From the NCBI GenBank assembly GCA_009602735.1, contig WELA01004867.1:258691-322690 (forward strand): a stretch of DNA of 64,000 nucleotides, written 5' to 3'. The DNA is from Mesotaenium endlicherianum (lineage: Eukaryota > Streptophyta > Zygnematophyceae > Zygnematales > Mesotaeniaceae). The translations under genes were made by a program, and so were the position numbers. A model generated the notes under the pieces. That model searched no databases. It was not told the origin of the DNA and saw only the letters and a program-made list of their open reading frames with translations. Within the stretch, counting starts at the first letter, position 1; each line of letters opens with the position of its first letter. This document shows, piece after piece, positions 47,521 to 59,620 of the stretch.

Positions 47521-49344
47521 TTAACACTGAAGCAAACCATTTCAATTGCTGAATCTGCCCAAAAGTTCCAGGAGAACATGATGAAGGAGCCAGACTCGCC
47601 TGAGCGGTATAGGATAGCATACTTCAGGTAGGGCTTGAAGTCCGAGGTCTCAGGTCATTTTGCTTAAAAAAATGTGAGAAATTGGTTGACTTGATCCAGG
47701 TGGCTGATGCCTGGGATCAACAGCAGTTCAATCACGAGCGCCAGAGTAGTGCTTTGGTGTCTAAGATTGTCAAATAGCCACATGGTTCCTACAATGCAAT
47801 TGAAGGCGATCAGGCTGAGGATAATTGAGGAGATGAGTATGAGTATGCGTATAATGCTATACACTCTAGAGGGAGAGGTGGATACTCTCAAGGTGGCTAT
47901 GGAAGAGGTGGTGGTAGGACTAAGCCAGCCTGAGCAAAATCTATTTTCTTCCATTGCCAGGAGTTGGGCCACTACAGAGAGAAGTGTCTTAGAAAGCACC
48001 TCCCAAAGGTCGAGAGAAAGAATCAGCCTTTTAAAGACAACAACGGTCAGTAATCTAAATTACTGACTGTGAGGATGCTAGAGATAGTGAGTCGTCGCTA
48101 GTTGCCCTCGTAGCAGGTATAATAGGTCCAGCTAAACTGGATTCACTATGAATGCCAGACAAACAGATAAAGGAGACCATCAGCAATATAGATCTTCAGA
48201 GAGTGCACACTCTGGATGGTCTTGTTCCACCTGATGTCCAACATATTTTTGCTAAGTCAGGAGAACAATGCAAAAGCCAGGAAAAGACAGTCCCCCCTAT
48301 CCTACTGCATTGCATGATTGCAGGTGGCAAGGTGAGGGCATTTGTTGACGGAGGGGCGTCACATACTTTCATCCATAAGGACTTAGTTAAGCGGCTAAGG
48401 CTGCCTCCTGTCACCCAAGGGAAAAGAAAAAATCTCCTTGGAGATGCCTCAAGTATCTCGGGAGGAGTTATAACCAAGCCTATTGAGGTCCAGTTAGGTT
48501 CTGGCATTGCAGTTTTAACTGAAACGCTTACATTTGAGGTACTCAACACTGGCTTTTATGATCTCGTGCTGAGAAGGTCCTGGCTCAACAGACATGAAGC
48601 TGAAGTGTGTTGGAGCAGAGGTACAGTTAAAGTGAGAATATACAGTAATGGACAGACTAACTTGGCACCCACCAGTGCTCTTCCTCTTGTCTTGTATGGA
48701 TGGCATATGAAGGAAAAGAAGAGGCTTTTAGGAGGATGCAAATTGCTGAACGCAATGGGATTCATCGAAAGCTGGGACCAGAAGGAAGACAGAATGTTTT
48801 GTCTGCTACTAAAAGAGGTACCTCCTCAACCTGAAGAAGTGGTTGAGAAACAGGTGAGCCCTTCGGAGCACCCTACTGCTGCAAAAATTATTGCTCAGTT
48901 TATTGATGTTTTTAACATGCCTCCAGGATTGCCCCCTAAGAGGGAAGTAGATTGTAAGATTGGTTAATTACCTAGGAGTCAGCCACCTTGGCAACGCACG
49001 TATGGCTTGTCTTATGTGGAGATTGAAGAGGTGAAAACACAGATTGCAGATTTGGAGGAAAATGGTTATACTTCTCCCAATAAATCACGTTATGGTGCCC
49101 CCATCTTATTTGTTAAGAAAAAGGATGGCAGTATGCAAATGTGTGTGGATTACAGAGCTCTTAACAGGATTACAATAAAGAATAAGCATGCTTTACGTAG
49201 AATCGAGGACTTGCTTGATACCCTGTTTGGTGCTAAAGTGTTCAGTAAGATAAGTCTCAAGAGTGGTTATCATCAAATTGCAATTGCTGAGGGAGATGAA
49301 CACAAGACTGCCTTTCGCACACGGTATGAACACTATGAGTTTAA
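47521..49344 (+). mobile_element. Ty3/gypsy chromovirus G3, 5' half
   Basis: This part holds gag, protease and the first half of RT. It stops at the TTAA at 49341 inside the RT codon series for EFN and resumes at 59621. Removing the insert and one TTAA restores the conserved RT run ...[17 protein letters not shown], so the two halves were one element. Confidence 0.9.
47680..49344 (+). pseudogene. G3 gag, protease and RT N-terminal half
   Basis: The gag end reads VADAWDQQQFNHERQSSALV, with stops at about 47774, 47827 and 47930, a Gly/Arg-rich stretch (SRGRGGYSQGGYGRGGGR), and a zinc knuckle whose first Cys is now Phe (FFHCQELGHYREKC). The protease at 48152-48967 has FVDGGASHTFIHKDLVKRLR with DGGA as active-site motif, and YDLVLRRSWL. 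A TAA at 48965 is followed by [42 protein letters not shown] and [20 protein letters not shown], up to the insertion point. Confidence 0.85.
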
Positions 49345-51282
49345 CACTAGCTTTTCTAACCATGGAACCAAAAAAGACATTACAATTGCCCACTTTTGAG
49401 TGCTCATCCTAAATTGAGCATTCATGTGGTGTATAAGAGTCATACATGTATAAAATCCCCTCTGAATAAGGAATCTGGCAATGTACTTTGTCTGAATTTT
49501 TTGTCAAATTTGAGTGTACTTTTTGTATGTTAGATGAAGCACACGTGTTAGGCATGAAAGGTACATTTGTGTCCGGCGCAATATCCGAAAAATTACTTTG
49601 AATTTGGAGGTCTTGATTTTTCCAAGCCTTTATTGTGATGTAAGGGAGGCATACAACTTCACAGATTTGCATTCCATTCAGTATTTAGTATTCTACAACA
49701 TGCTAAACTTTGGGACCAAAAATCACACCATGTTCTTGGTACTGGTCCCACAATTTCTATAACAGCAACATCATGGTGCTGAACTAAAATGTCCACATCT
49801 TTTGCATAATTTGGTCCAATGCAATGAAACAAGTTTAGGCACACTTGTAACAACCTACTCCAGCAGCTTATTACTCAAAACCAACAAGAATATGAAAAGA
49901 AAAAGTTATGAGAGTTCTCATATGTTTTTCACTCTCGTGGAGTCAAAACTGCAAGTCTATGTACATAGTGTGACAACAAAAAATTCTGTACAGAGCTGTT
50001 CTTGTTCCAAACTGCACTGCTTCTTAGAAAAGCTATTAGGCAACCTCTTTCTACCACACTTTGAGACCGGTCAAGTCGGGAAACGGCGAAACGTCACAAC
50101 CGGAGATGAGCGAAGAATTACCATTTTTCCCCGTTTGGCTTGCTTTTCGCCTTCAATGGACCCCCCCGCTTGCTTCTTGAAAGCGGAGCTTTACAATGCA
50201 TCTACGGTATTGAAGGACCAATCGAAGCATACTATTCAAAAAAAACATGCATCCACGACATTGAAGGGCCAATCAGAGCACACTCTGGAACGAAATCGAA
50301 AAAATGATGTAACCAATCAGAAAAAGTCAATTTGAGCGCTAACTTTCAGAGTCAAGCCGTTTGCCGACCATGTCTGATAGCGAAAACTCATTTGACTTTT
50401 ATCAACATAAAAGTCATTTTCACTTGTCGGCGACCTGACAAACAGAATCCAAATTTGACGTTTACTTGATTGGCGGCTCGGGCCGCGCCAAGATGCTGCC
50501 ACCAACCCGATGGGCAGGTGAATGTGCTCGCACGCGGAAAAAGTAGCAAGCAAAATAGGATATTTTGGATCCTGACCACTTGCTAGGTCTTAGTAGCATG
50601 GAGGCCACATCCTCCAAGCACAACCCCCACGGAGATTTGATTCTCCGTGTGGCTCAAACCCCAAAGGGTCGAAGCCACAAATCTCCGTGTGGCTCAAATC
50701 CCTTAGGGTCTAAGCCACAAGGGGCACGGGATATAAGCCACAAGAGGCAGGGGCCCTGGCAGTTGCAGTGAGGCGCTGCTGATAAGTATAAAATTTCTGA
50801 AGCGCTCGTCCGGTAGTGGTTGAGGATGAGAGTTTGCCACACCAAAGTTATATGATTTTATTAACGCGATTTGATCGGTTAAATAAGGGGAGACGGCCTT
50901 GTGAGGGCCACCCCCTCCACCCGATTCGGGCCAAGGAAATTCGACAATTCGGCCGACCTCGCCACCCTAACGGAGTTTCATGGTCCTCGTTGCCCGCTGA
51001 CGTGTTGGACGCCAGCAGCAAGCGATCCTATTGGGCAGGGCGAACCTCCCCGGCCGACGCAATATTAATAACTCTTTGTTCAGGTGCAAATTCGCGTCAA
51101 GTTAAATTTTTTGTCTGACAAAACGGGCCGCGGTGTACAAGCAGCTCCTAGACCCACGGGCGTCAACCAATTACTTACAAGCGGGAGGCGAGGACCCCTC
51201 CCCGCTGACAAAAGGGACCGGGCGAGGGTCGGATGAAGCTTGTCAGAGGGTCCCTCCGCCACCCGGCGACTTTGGCCCGTCG
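49345..51282. other. non-coding left part of the piggyBac element
   Basis: No supported gene; an ORF at 49802-50335 has no recognisable domain. Two near repeats of about 50 bp lie at 50199-50290 (words ATTGAAGGACCAATC and ATTGAAGGGCCAATC). GC-rich sequence from 50880 to 51282 resembles 56508-56660 on the other side of the copia insertion. Confidence 0.5.
50628..50718. repeat. tandem hairpin repeats (40-bp period)
   Basis: A 7-bp stem CACGGAG/CTCCGTG (50628-50649) is followed by two 30-base hairpins at 50649-50678 and 50689-50718. Each starts GTGGCT and ends AGCCAC, with an inner CCC/GGG stem. The repeat period is 40 bp. Confidence 0.75.
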
Positions 51283-51643
51283 TGTTGAAAATCTTCATCC
51301 GTCATTGCTTACTCGTTCTATAGCAAGACAAATGCTTCACTTGCAGCTCATACACAACACATATAGGCATGCACACGACACCAAAAGGAGCACTCTCTTT
51401 CTCGGGAGCTCAACTCTTTCTTACTCAAGTGTGTACCTTACAAGTTTCTTTGCCCTTCTATATTCACATTTGTGGCTGCTAACCTACCTCGAACTAATCG
51501 ACAGTCCTGGTCATCAGAAGCCCTACACATCGACTTTCTCAACCAACATTAGCTGGACTCGACCGACCACACACTTCAGTCAACCTCCACACATGTGAAC
51601 GCACATACTAAGCAATTAGAGCTAGGACTGCTTATTTTCTACA
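51283..51643 (-). repeat. 3' LTR of the copia element
   Basis: It runs from TGTTGAAAATCTTC to TTTTCTACA on the plus strand and is nearly identical to 56147-56507. Confidence 0.95.
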
Positions 51644-51661
51644 CTCCCTCTCAGTTCTAAT

Positions 51662-53990
51662 CTATTTGCTCACTATCTCTTTTAGTCCTAGCATCTCAGC
51701 ACACCATTGGTGCTTTACTCTAGGAACAGCCTTTGTCAAGGCATCAGCCACCATCTTATCAGTTCTAACAAACTTGAACTCTGCACTACCATCAAGCACA
51801 CCCTCCCTGCACTTATGATATTGAATATCTATATGTTTACTCCTAGCATGCTCAACAGGGTTCTTTCCTAATGCAATGCAGCTCTGACTATCACTCAAAA
51901 TAATAGTGGGTCTCTTCTGCTCATAGCCCTGGTCCTCCAGAGGTCTTCTCAGCCACAGTGCCTCTCTCACTGCCTATGAGGCTGCCATATACTCTGCCTC
52001 CATGGATGACAAGGCCACCACCTTTTGTCTCTTGCTCTTCCAGGTCACAGCACCCTTAGCCAGAGAGAATGCATAGCCTGTTGTAGACTTTCAAGTGTCT
52101 ACGTCTCCTCCCCAGTCAGCATCACTGCACCCTTCTAGCCTCACACTGTTACTTCCTCCAAGGTGCAACCACAGGTTTGGTGTCCCCTTGAGGTATCTCA
52201 GGATCCTCTTCATAGCCTCCCAGTGTGCAGGGCCTGGATTCTCCATGAACTGACTCACTATCCCAATTGCGTTAGCAATATCAGGACGTATGCACACCAT
52301 CAGATACATGATACTACCTGCAACCTTCCTCATGGGCACCTGAGACATCATCTCCCACTCATGCTCATCCTTAGCACACATACTCGAGCTCAGCTTGTGC
52401 TTAGGATCAAGGGGCACACTGACAGGCTTACAATCCATCATATCAACCCTCTCCTGCATTGTCTGCAAGTAGGCTGGCTGACCCAGCATAACAATCCTCT
52501 TGGCCCTATCTCTCTTCACCTGAATGCCAAGCAGGAACTGTACCTCTCCCAAGTCCTTCATATCGAAGGCACGACTCAGGGCATCCTTCACCTTCTGCAC
52601 CTCCACCATCTTCTTGCCAACGAGCAGCAGGTCATCAACATATAGTACCAGCATCACCCTGTCATCACCTGCTCCCTTCATATACAAACTGCTGTCAGCA
52701 TTGGACTTCACAAATCCCTCACCATGAAGAAAGGAGTCTATCTTCTGGTTCCACATTCTTGGAGACTGCTTCACTCCATACAGGGACTTCTTCAGCTTGC
52801 ACACCTCATCAATGAATCCCTCTGGCTGCTCCATGTAGACCTCCTCCTCCAGCTCTCCATACACAAATGCAGTCTTCACGTCCATCTGATGCATCTCCAT
52901 ATCCTCCACTGCGGCAATCTGTGCCACGACTCTCACTGTGGCAATCTTGGCAACTGGTGCAAAAGTCTCATGACAGTCTTCTCCCTCTGTCTGGGAGTAG
53001 CCCTTTGCCACAAACGGCGCCTTGTATCTGTCCACTGATCCATCTGCCTTCCTCTTCTTCCTGTAGATCCACCTGCCTCCCACAACCTTCTTACCAGGTG
53101 GCAGCTCTGCCAGGTCCCATGTCTCATTCTTTGCCAGTGACTCCATCTCTTCCTCAGAAGCCTTTCTCCACTTAGCTGCTTCCTCGGTTCGCATAGCAGC
53201 CTCAAAGGTCTTGGGCTTTGAGTCATCTACCATGTAGACCACCTCACTCTCTACGGCATCCTTCTCAGCCATGGACTCAGCCACACTTACATACTCATCA
53301 AAGCCAAATCTAGCAGGTGGCACACTCTCTCTTCTTGAGTGTCTAGATGAGCCATGGCTCTCTCCACTAGTGGACGCTTCTCCTCCTGCAGGTGATTTGG
53401 AGCTCCTCTCAGCTCCCTCTGTTGCTTTTGGCTCCCTGCCTGCCAGTCTCCTTGATCTTCTCTCCTCTGGTGCTGTCGCTCCCTGAGGTCGTGGACTTGT
53501 TCTCTTCCTCTCCTGTGCTGCTCCCTCTGAGAGTCTAGGTCCTGTTCTCTCCCCAATGAACTCGACCTCGTCCTCAGAATCAGAGGCTGCTCCCTCTTGC
53601 TCATCACTCCTTGATTCAAGCTCCTCCTGAGCTTCAATGCCTGGTTGCGGCATCTCTGGCAGTGCCTGAGCTCCAGCAACAGGGGCAGCTCTTGCAGCAG
53701 CTTGAAGTCGAGTCTCAACTCTGCTCTGCTCTTCTCCCTCTGGTACAAACTCTTCATAGAGTCTAGAGCTCCCAGGGTCCAGCACCTTCTCGTTGAAGAT
53801 CACATCTCTGCTCACGATCACTTCCCCTGTTCTCACTTTCACCAGCCTGTACCCTTTGCTGTTGGTGTCATAGGCCACGAGTACACACCTTTCTGATTTG
53901 GGTTGCAGCTTGTGCCTCTTGTCCAAGGGAATATGGGACCACACCTCTGTCTCGAAGACTCTCAACTCTTGCACAGAGAGTTTCTTTCCA
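51662..53990 (-). pseudogene. copia reverse transcriptase and RNase H
   Basis: RT is in the ORF at 53974-52091: APFVAKGYSQTEGEDCHETF, MDVKTAFVYGELEEEVYMEQ, LKKSLYGVKQSPRMWN and the catalytic VLYVDDLLLVG. Before it lies a long polar linker rich in Glu, Ser and Arg (about 53700-53280). RNase H starts at CSDADWGGDVDT and is cut by a TGA at 52091, where copia proteins have Arg before KSTTGYAF, and by a TAG at 51974. It continues in 51970-51662 with LSDSQSCIALGKNPVEHARS and HIDIQYHKCREGV to the end. Confidence 0.92.
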
Positions 53991-55251
53991 CTCCAGACCT
54001 CCTCAGGAATCCTTCCACCAATAGCAGCCGCTGCAGCCTGTTACTCACATAAGCAGCAGTGCTTACAGTTTCTGCCCACAAGCTCACGTTCTGACCAGAC
54101 GCAAAGATCATCGCTCTTGCAGCCTCCACAAGAGTCCTGTTCTTCCTCTCAGCAACTCCATGCTGTTGAGGAGAGTAAGTGATAGTCAGCTCATGCTTGA
54201 TTCCTTCGTCCCTCAGAAACTTGTCAAAGTAGCCGTTGACATACTCAGACCCATTATCAGTCTTCAGGGTCTTGATCTTCTTTCCAAACTGCTTCTCCAC
54301 GGATGCCTTGTACTTCGAGAACTTTTCATACGCCTGATCCTTGGTTCTCATGAAATACACCTCAGTCTTCCTAGAGTAGTCATCTGTGAAGGTGATGTAA
54401 TACAAGTTTCTTGACGATCTAGCTGTTACACTAGTAGGTCCCCACACATCTGAGTGCACCAACTCCAGCAGCTCACTAGCCCTCGAAGCTTCTCCCTTTG
54501 GGAATGCCTTCCTGGCCTGCTTCCCCATCTGACATCCCCTGCATAATTCTAAACTCTGCCCTGTAAAGTCTGGCAGCCCTCTCTCCTTGTCTTGTGCCAT
54601 CTGCTTCAATCTCTGCTCACTCACATGTCCCAGCCTCTGGTGCCACAGGTTGATGTCACTCTCCAGCTTAGCACCTCCCTGTGCACCAAGTGCAAACTCA
54701 ACCTGAAGAACCTGGTCCATTACAGATAGAGCAATCTCACTTTGGCACTGGATTTTGAACAAGCTGCCTTGAACACTTGACTTCACAGCCTTCATTACCA
54801 CATCACCGTCCGAGTCCATGACTTGATTTTCACTTCCTTCAAACACCACTGTGTTTCCAAGGGCTGTGGTCTTTGGCACTAAAAACAGATTCTTCACTAG
54901 TCCCGGACAGTGAAGCACATCCTGCATCGTAAACTTGTGCCTCCTCTTGCCTAGCTGTGTCATGACCACCACCTTTCCAGTTCCAATCCCTTGCAGCAGC
55001 ATGCCATCACCAACTCTGACTGGCACTGGACTGCAGGACTTGTAGTTGAGCATGATCTCTCTCCTGGGAGTGGCATGTCTTGAAGGTCCTGAGTCAACAA
55101 ACCAGGCATCCTCATCCTGCTCGCTGCACACCAGTGACTCCTCTATAGTAACAGCACTGGCATTTTCTTCAACATCGTGAAGGGAAGTACCTTCTCTCTT
55201 CTGGCTGCAATCCCTGGCCAGATGTCCCTTCTTGTTGCACGTGAAGCACAC
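53962..55251 (-). pseudogene. copia zinc knuckle, protease and integrase
   Basis: The ORF opens with a zinc knuckle, CFTCNKKGHLARDC. The protease follows with DAWFVDSGPSRHATP, where the active-site motif reads DSGPS rather than DSGAS. Integrase comes next: HQRLGHVSEQRLKQMA, CRGCQMGKQARKAF, VHSDVWGPTSV, LKTDNGSEYVN and GVAERKNRTLVEAARAM. A one-base loss near 54030 (AACAGGCTGCAGCGG) shifts the frame before the join to the RT part. Confidence 0.92.
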
Positions 55252-55284
55252 TGCATCCTCGCAGCTTGGTGCAGAATGTCCTGT

Positions 55285-56169
55285 CTACCCACAAATGAAG
55301 CATCTCCCTTTCTTGCTTCCACCTTCTCTGCCTTGATAGCCTCCTCTATGAGATCTTGACCTCCTTTCTCCCCATCCTTCTCCTTGCCGACTGGAATTGA
55401 CCACGCTAAGCTCTTCCATCTGCTCCACTAGCTGATTGCCCACCAGACGAAACTTCCTGTCTCCAAACATGAGTAGAGCCTGTTCAGTGGATGAGCTTGC
55501 CTTTTCTTTGGTCTCCAACTGAACCTCCTTAATGAGCAACTTGGATTCAATGTCCTCCAAGGTGAGTTTAGCAGTTGTCAGCACTGACAGGGAGTCTCTG
55601 AAGGTCTCAAACTTTGAATCCAATCCATTCAGAGCTTGAATCACCTGATCTTCTTGATTCACCTCGGCATCCAAGGCTTTTAATTCCTCACACACTTCTC
55701 TGATGCGGGAGAAGTAAGACTGCACGCTTTCTCCCTCTTCTTGCTTCAACAGAGCAAACTTCTTCTTAAAGGTGCCTCAGTTAGCAACACTATATTGCTG
55801 GTGCAGGTTCTTCAACGACTCCCACATCGCTGTGTTGGTCTCTAAATTCAGCACTCTCATGTAGGTCTCCTGACCCAAGCTCTTTGTAAGCAGATCAAAT
55901 GCATGTGCCTCCCTCTTTCGCCATGCAACTCTAGTTGCTCCATTCGCAACATACGCTTCTCTGGTTGCTGCACCAGCATTTGCAGCGGGCACTTGGAGTG
56001 GATCTGGGATCTTTTCATTTCCAAGCACTATCTCCTTGAGATCATGTCTGGCTAACTGTGCACACACTCTTCGCGACCACACAAGATACTCAGTGCCCTT
56101 CCCATCGAAGTGCGGGAGCCGAGAGTTAGAACCTGCTCCGATACCATGTTGAAAATCTTCATCTGTCAT
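55285..56169 (-). pseudogene. copia gag
   Basis: The only ATG in the right frame is at 56169, inside the 5' LTR. The frame reads across the LTR end and primer site (MTDEDFQHGIGAGSNSR) into a gag core, LPHFDGKGTEYLVWSRRVCA. After a TGA at 55777 it continues with GTFKKKFALLKQEEGESVQS, a typical copia gag segment, to a first zinc knuckle, CFICG, broken by a TAG at 55285 (next residues TGHSAPSC). The start inside the LTR is inferred from the lack of any later ATG before the conserved core. Confidence 0.85.
56133..56146 (-). other. primer binding site of the copia element
   Basis: On the minus strand TGGTATCGGAGCAG directly adjoins the 5' LTR and lies inside the gag reading frame. Confidence 0.85.
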
Positions 56170-56507
56170 TGCTTACTCGTTCTATAGCAAGACAAATGCT
56201 TCACTTGCAGCTCATACACAACACATATAAGCATGCACACGACACCAAGAGGAGCGCTCTCTTTCTCGGGAGCTCAACTCTTTCTTACTCAAGTGTGTAC
56301 CTTACAAGTTTCTTTGCCCTTCTATATTCACATTTGTGGCTGCCAACCTACCTCGAACTAATCGGCAGTCCTAGTCATCAGGAGCCCTACACATCGACAC
56401 TCTCAACCAACATTAGCTGGACTTGACCGACCACACACTTCAGTCAACCTCCACACATGTGAACGCACATACTAAGCAATTAGAGCTAGGACTGCTTATT
56501 TTCTACA
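56147..56507 (-). repeat. 5' LTR of the copia element
   Basis: Partner of 51283-51643, with the same TG and CA ends and the outer CGTCG duplication. Confidence 0.95.
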
Positions 56508-56845
56508 CGTCGCCGGGTGACGACGTAACCGGGCAACGGGAAGCGGGCCTCTTGCCACTCGGCAAACTTTGGCCCGTTGTCTTCTTGACAAAGTGACCGG
56601 TTGGCGGGGAGCGGGCCTGTCGGGCCAACCCCGCCACCTGGTAGCTTTTGCAACTGAACGTAGGTTGTCTAGTTTTTGATATTTGTTGTTTTGGACTTTT
56701 GTGACAAACTCGTCCATGATAACGTTGTCGCCACTTCTGAACCAAACAACGACCAATCAGAAGATGGTACCCATACTTAGTCCGAAATTGCATGGTTGTG
56801 AACATCTTCGAGGCGATGCAAATGTCTACGCGTCAGATGTGGAGA

Positions 56846-59340
56846 TCAGGTGGAGATCGTTTCCATGCAATTTCTTCGACATTTAGCGTAGAAAGACCCA
56901 GAGAATACCATCTTCGCCTGCCGTGGAGGGGTCATTTTCTCCACTTTGCATGGTTTAGCGTTGAAAAAATCAAAACGGACATGGCCGGAGATGGACACCT
57001 GGGGCGTTTTTTGGCGTTTCGTTCCAAACCGGGCTCGAAGTGCAAAATCCAAGTGCTCTATGTTCCTAGTAGTGTGGTAAATCTGAAAGCAAGGAGTGGG
57101 GTGTAATTCACCGTTGCACGAGACGCACGTAAATTGGCACCTAAACTTCCTGCCAGTAGATCTTTTGTCAAAGTGTGCACCACAGCACACCAAACAACTC
57201 CTTCTCTCACCCTCCTTAGACTTGTCAGGGAAGTGCCTATGGGTCCACCTCTCCTCTCCAGCTGCTCCTGCACTTGCTCTTGTCTGCCTATCGCGAGGAT
57301 GCTGCCACTCTGTCATCTCTCTCTCTAATTCCAATATAACTTAGAATCTATCAGTACCAGGATGAGCCAGCTCATACAACATGAATGCATTGGCTATGGC
57401 CCCATCAAAAAAGCTTCAGTATAGGCAATGCCACCACTTTCTAGCCACCTGCTCTGTCTCCACTGAGTAGTTGTCTCTCAAACACAGTTTGTCAAATTGA
57501 TCTATAGCGTCCTTGTATTGGTTGTAGTGCTTGACAATGTGAGGAGTAGGGATACTTTTGGACTCGCCTCCTTTCTGCCTCCTCTGGACCTCTACAACAT
57601 GTAGTCCCCTACAATTAGACAGCAAGTAAACAGGTATTTTGTCTTGCCACACAACAGCTATCGGCTCAGGCCAGTCACACAGTATTGCTTTGAAGGATCC
57701 CTGCTCTACTTCTTTTTGCCCCAGATCTATATCTAGGACCAACTCCTTAGTAGGATAATTTTTTCTATTGGTACAAGTATTAGTAGCTCCATGACCAAAT
57801 TTTGGCAGCAGCTTCACAAGATCAGGACTTGTGAAGCCTCTGTCAAGCACAAAACTGTAAGTCTAGCCCTCAGGCAGTGTACTGGCCATCTCCACGACAA
57901 CTAAAGTATTTGTGCCACGCCTCTTTTTCTTGTCAAAGACCACAAAATCCCAGCAATAGTAGGTGACATTAACAACTAAAGTAAAGAGCTCTATGCCAAA
58001 CTTATAGGACTTTTTAGGACAGTAGACTCTAACAGGGCACTGCTTGTTCCTACTAAGAATCAGCCTCTCATCTACAGTCAAATCCTCACTTGGGTTATTG
58101 TATGGTTTGAATTTTTCTTTTAATAGGTCTATGAATGGCTGACATTGCCACAACCTGTACTGACCAGAGTCCTTAGGAAAGACATCTCTAGCTGCATTAA
58201 TATAATGTGCAAGTAGCACTTGATTTGGACCCACCTATCCCTTGACATACATTTTCCAAATGCAGGAAAGTTTATAAGACCAAAATTGTCACTCCTCCAA
58301 TAATCTGTGTACCTTGGCAAGGGATTGAGAGCCATGGCAATACAAAGGCCATGCCATAGGATAAGCTCACTAGTACTCAGTAGAGTCCACTGCTTAGCAC
58401 CTTGCTCATGAGCATATGCATTTGTCTCAGTACACATTTCATCATACCAGTCAATGTCGATGAGCAGACGTAGAATAACAAAGGAGCTCATTGTGTGAAA
58501 CAGCCTGGTGCTTATTTTGGTCAAGTCAGTACTGACAATGTTGACAAGCTTGATCAGCCATGAGGGGACTTCACCTTCTTTAGCAGACATCCAAGAAGAT
58601 TCTGGTCCTCTGCTGGCAGGTTGAAACTGTTCCTCTTCTTCAGCAGGGGCTGGCACAGAGGGTCTTCTTCTGCCTCCAGCTTCTCATCTGAGCTGTACTC
58701 ATCCTCAGATCCTGACAGCCTTCCCTTCTTCTTCTTGTAGCCCTTGCTAGTCCTGCTCTTGGCACTCTCCTTTGGTAAGGCCACTATATTTCTTCTCTCA
58801 TCTCTATTCACAGACACAGTCACATATAGATCTTTCTGCTTTGAAGATCTTCCCCTCTTCCTCCTTGGCTCTATAGCTAATAGGTCCCCTATCTGAATCT
58901 GTGTCAGTGTGTGACTCCTTTGGTTCTGGTGTGACAGTCAGATTGGGTGTGATTTGTGTAGGCAGGGTGACTTGGAAGGTCCTAGGAGCAGCTTCTTCCA
59001 AATTTTGCTGTGCAAAGGCTTCTACCCTCACAACTCCCTCATATAGACAGAACCAACAAAATTCTGGCACAGAGGGAATGAACTCTAGAATCTGCTTGCG
59101 AGCCCAAGCCTTGTACTCCCCATCATACCCAAAATACATCTTGAACTTAGTATCTTTGGTTTTGTGCACCTGTTCTTCAAAAATTCCTACCAAAAAGAAC
59201 TCTTCAAAATGCTCTCCGAACTCTTGCCGTGCCCACGTTGCACCCCATATTTTGCTAAACGTTAGTATTTTAGTATCTACGCCTACGACAAAACTTGTGG
59301 ACAAAGAAGCAATGGCAGCCATGGCTGCTCTATCCTGCAA
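56846..59340 (-). pseudogene. piggyBac-family transposase
   Basis: The ATG at 59340 opens a polar N-terminus that includes a Lys- and acid-rich stretch (about 58800-58660). The DDE core runs from about 58560 to 57416: LILWHGLCIAMALNPLPRYT and CMSRDRWVQIK, then a frameshift near 58220, then LTVDERLILSRN (first Asp), SFVLDRGFTSPDLV (second Asp), and YKDAIDQFDKLC (third Asp) with ARKWWHCLY. In-frame stops are at 57863 (TAG), 57416 (TGA) and about 57341 (TAA). The C-terminal Cys-rich domain is visible at 57334-57050: SCLVCCGAHFDK, CQFTCVSC, PCFQIYHT. That domain binds transposon ends in the family. The open frame ends at 56846. Confidence 0.88.
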
Positions 59341-59620
59341 GAAGCAAGAATTTGGAGGAAGAAACCTGCAATTTTAAAGGCAAAATTTGAAGTTTCATCT
59401 GCTCTGTTCATGGCCGAGAAATATGCATAACTTCCACGGAAGTTGTCAGATTTCCCTTTATCAAATTTTCCGGTACGGTTGAGGTTATAGAAATTCTAGA
59501 GGTACCATTTTTAGCTTATTCTGATATAAGACATTTCATGTTTGACCCTGTACAATATAGGCTAGTTATGGGCACATTTTTTATTCCGCAACCAATATGA
59601 ATCCCATCGTCTATGTACTA
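59341..59620. other. right terminal region of the piggyBac element
   Basis: AT-rich, no gene, running to the TTAA at 59621. The transposase promoter is expected here. Confidence 0.5.

Larger units (their letters stand above)
51283..56507 (-). mobile_element. Ty1/copia retrotransposon inserted in the piggyBac element
   Basis: A complete 5,225-bp element. LTRs of 361 bp (51283-51643 and 56147-56507) differ at only a few positions. The 5-bp duplication CGTCG (51278-51282 and 56508-56512) flanks it. The primer site is at the right, and a polypurine tract (GAACTGAGAGGGAG on the minus strand) is next to the left LTR. The order gag, integrase, RT, RNase H is that of copia. It is the youngest layer of the nest but already broken by four in-frame stops and one frameshift. 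Confidence 0.96.

Noticed and set aside
49802-50335. 177-codon ORF in the left part of the piggyBac element
   Set aside because: Low-complexity, AT-driven composition with no domain, and it runs through short duplicated segments.
35579-57865. Variant genetic code in which TAG and TAA encode Gln (as in some ulvophyte algae)
   Set aside because: Many element stops would be explained, but TGA also interrupts frames, frameshifts occur as well, one TAG stands at a TGG position (62239), and the host genes end normally at TAG (25046) and TAA (26408). Decay is simpler.
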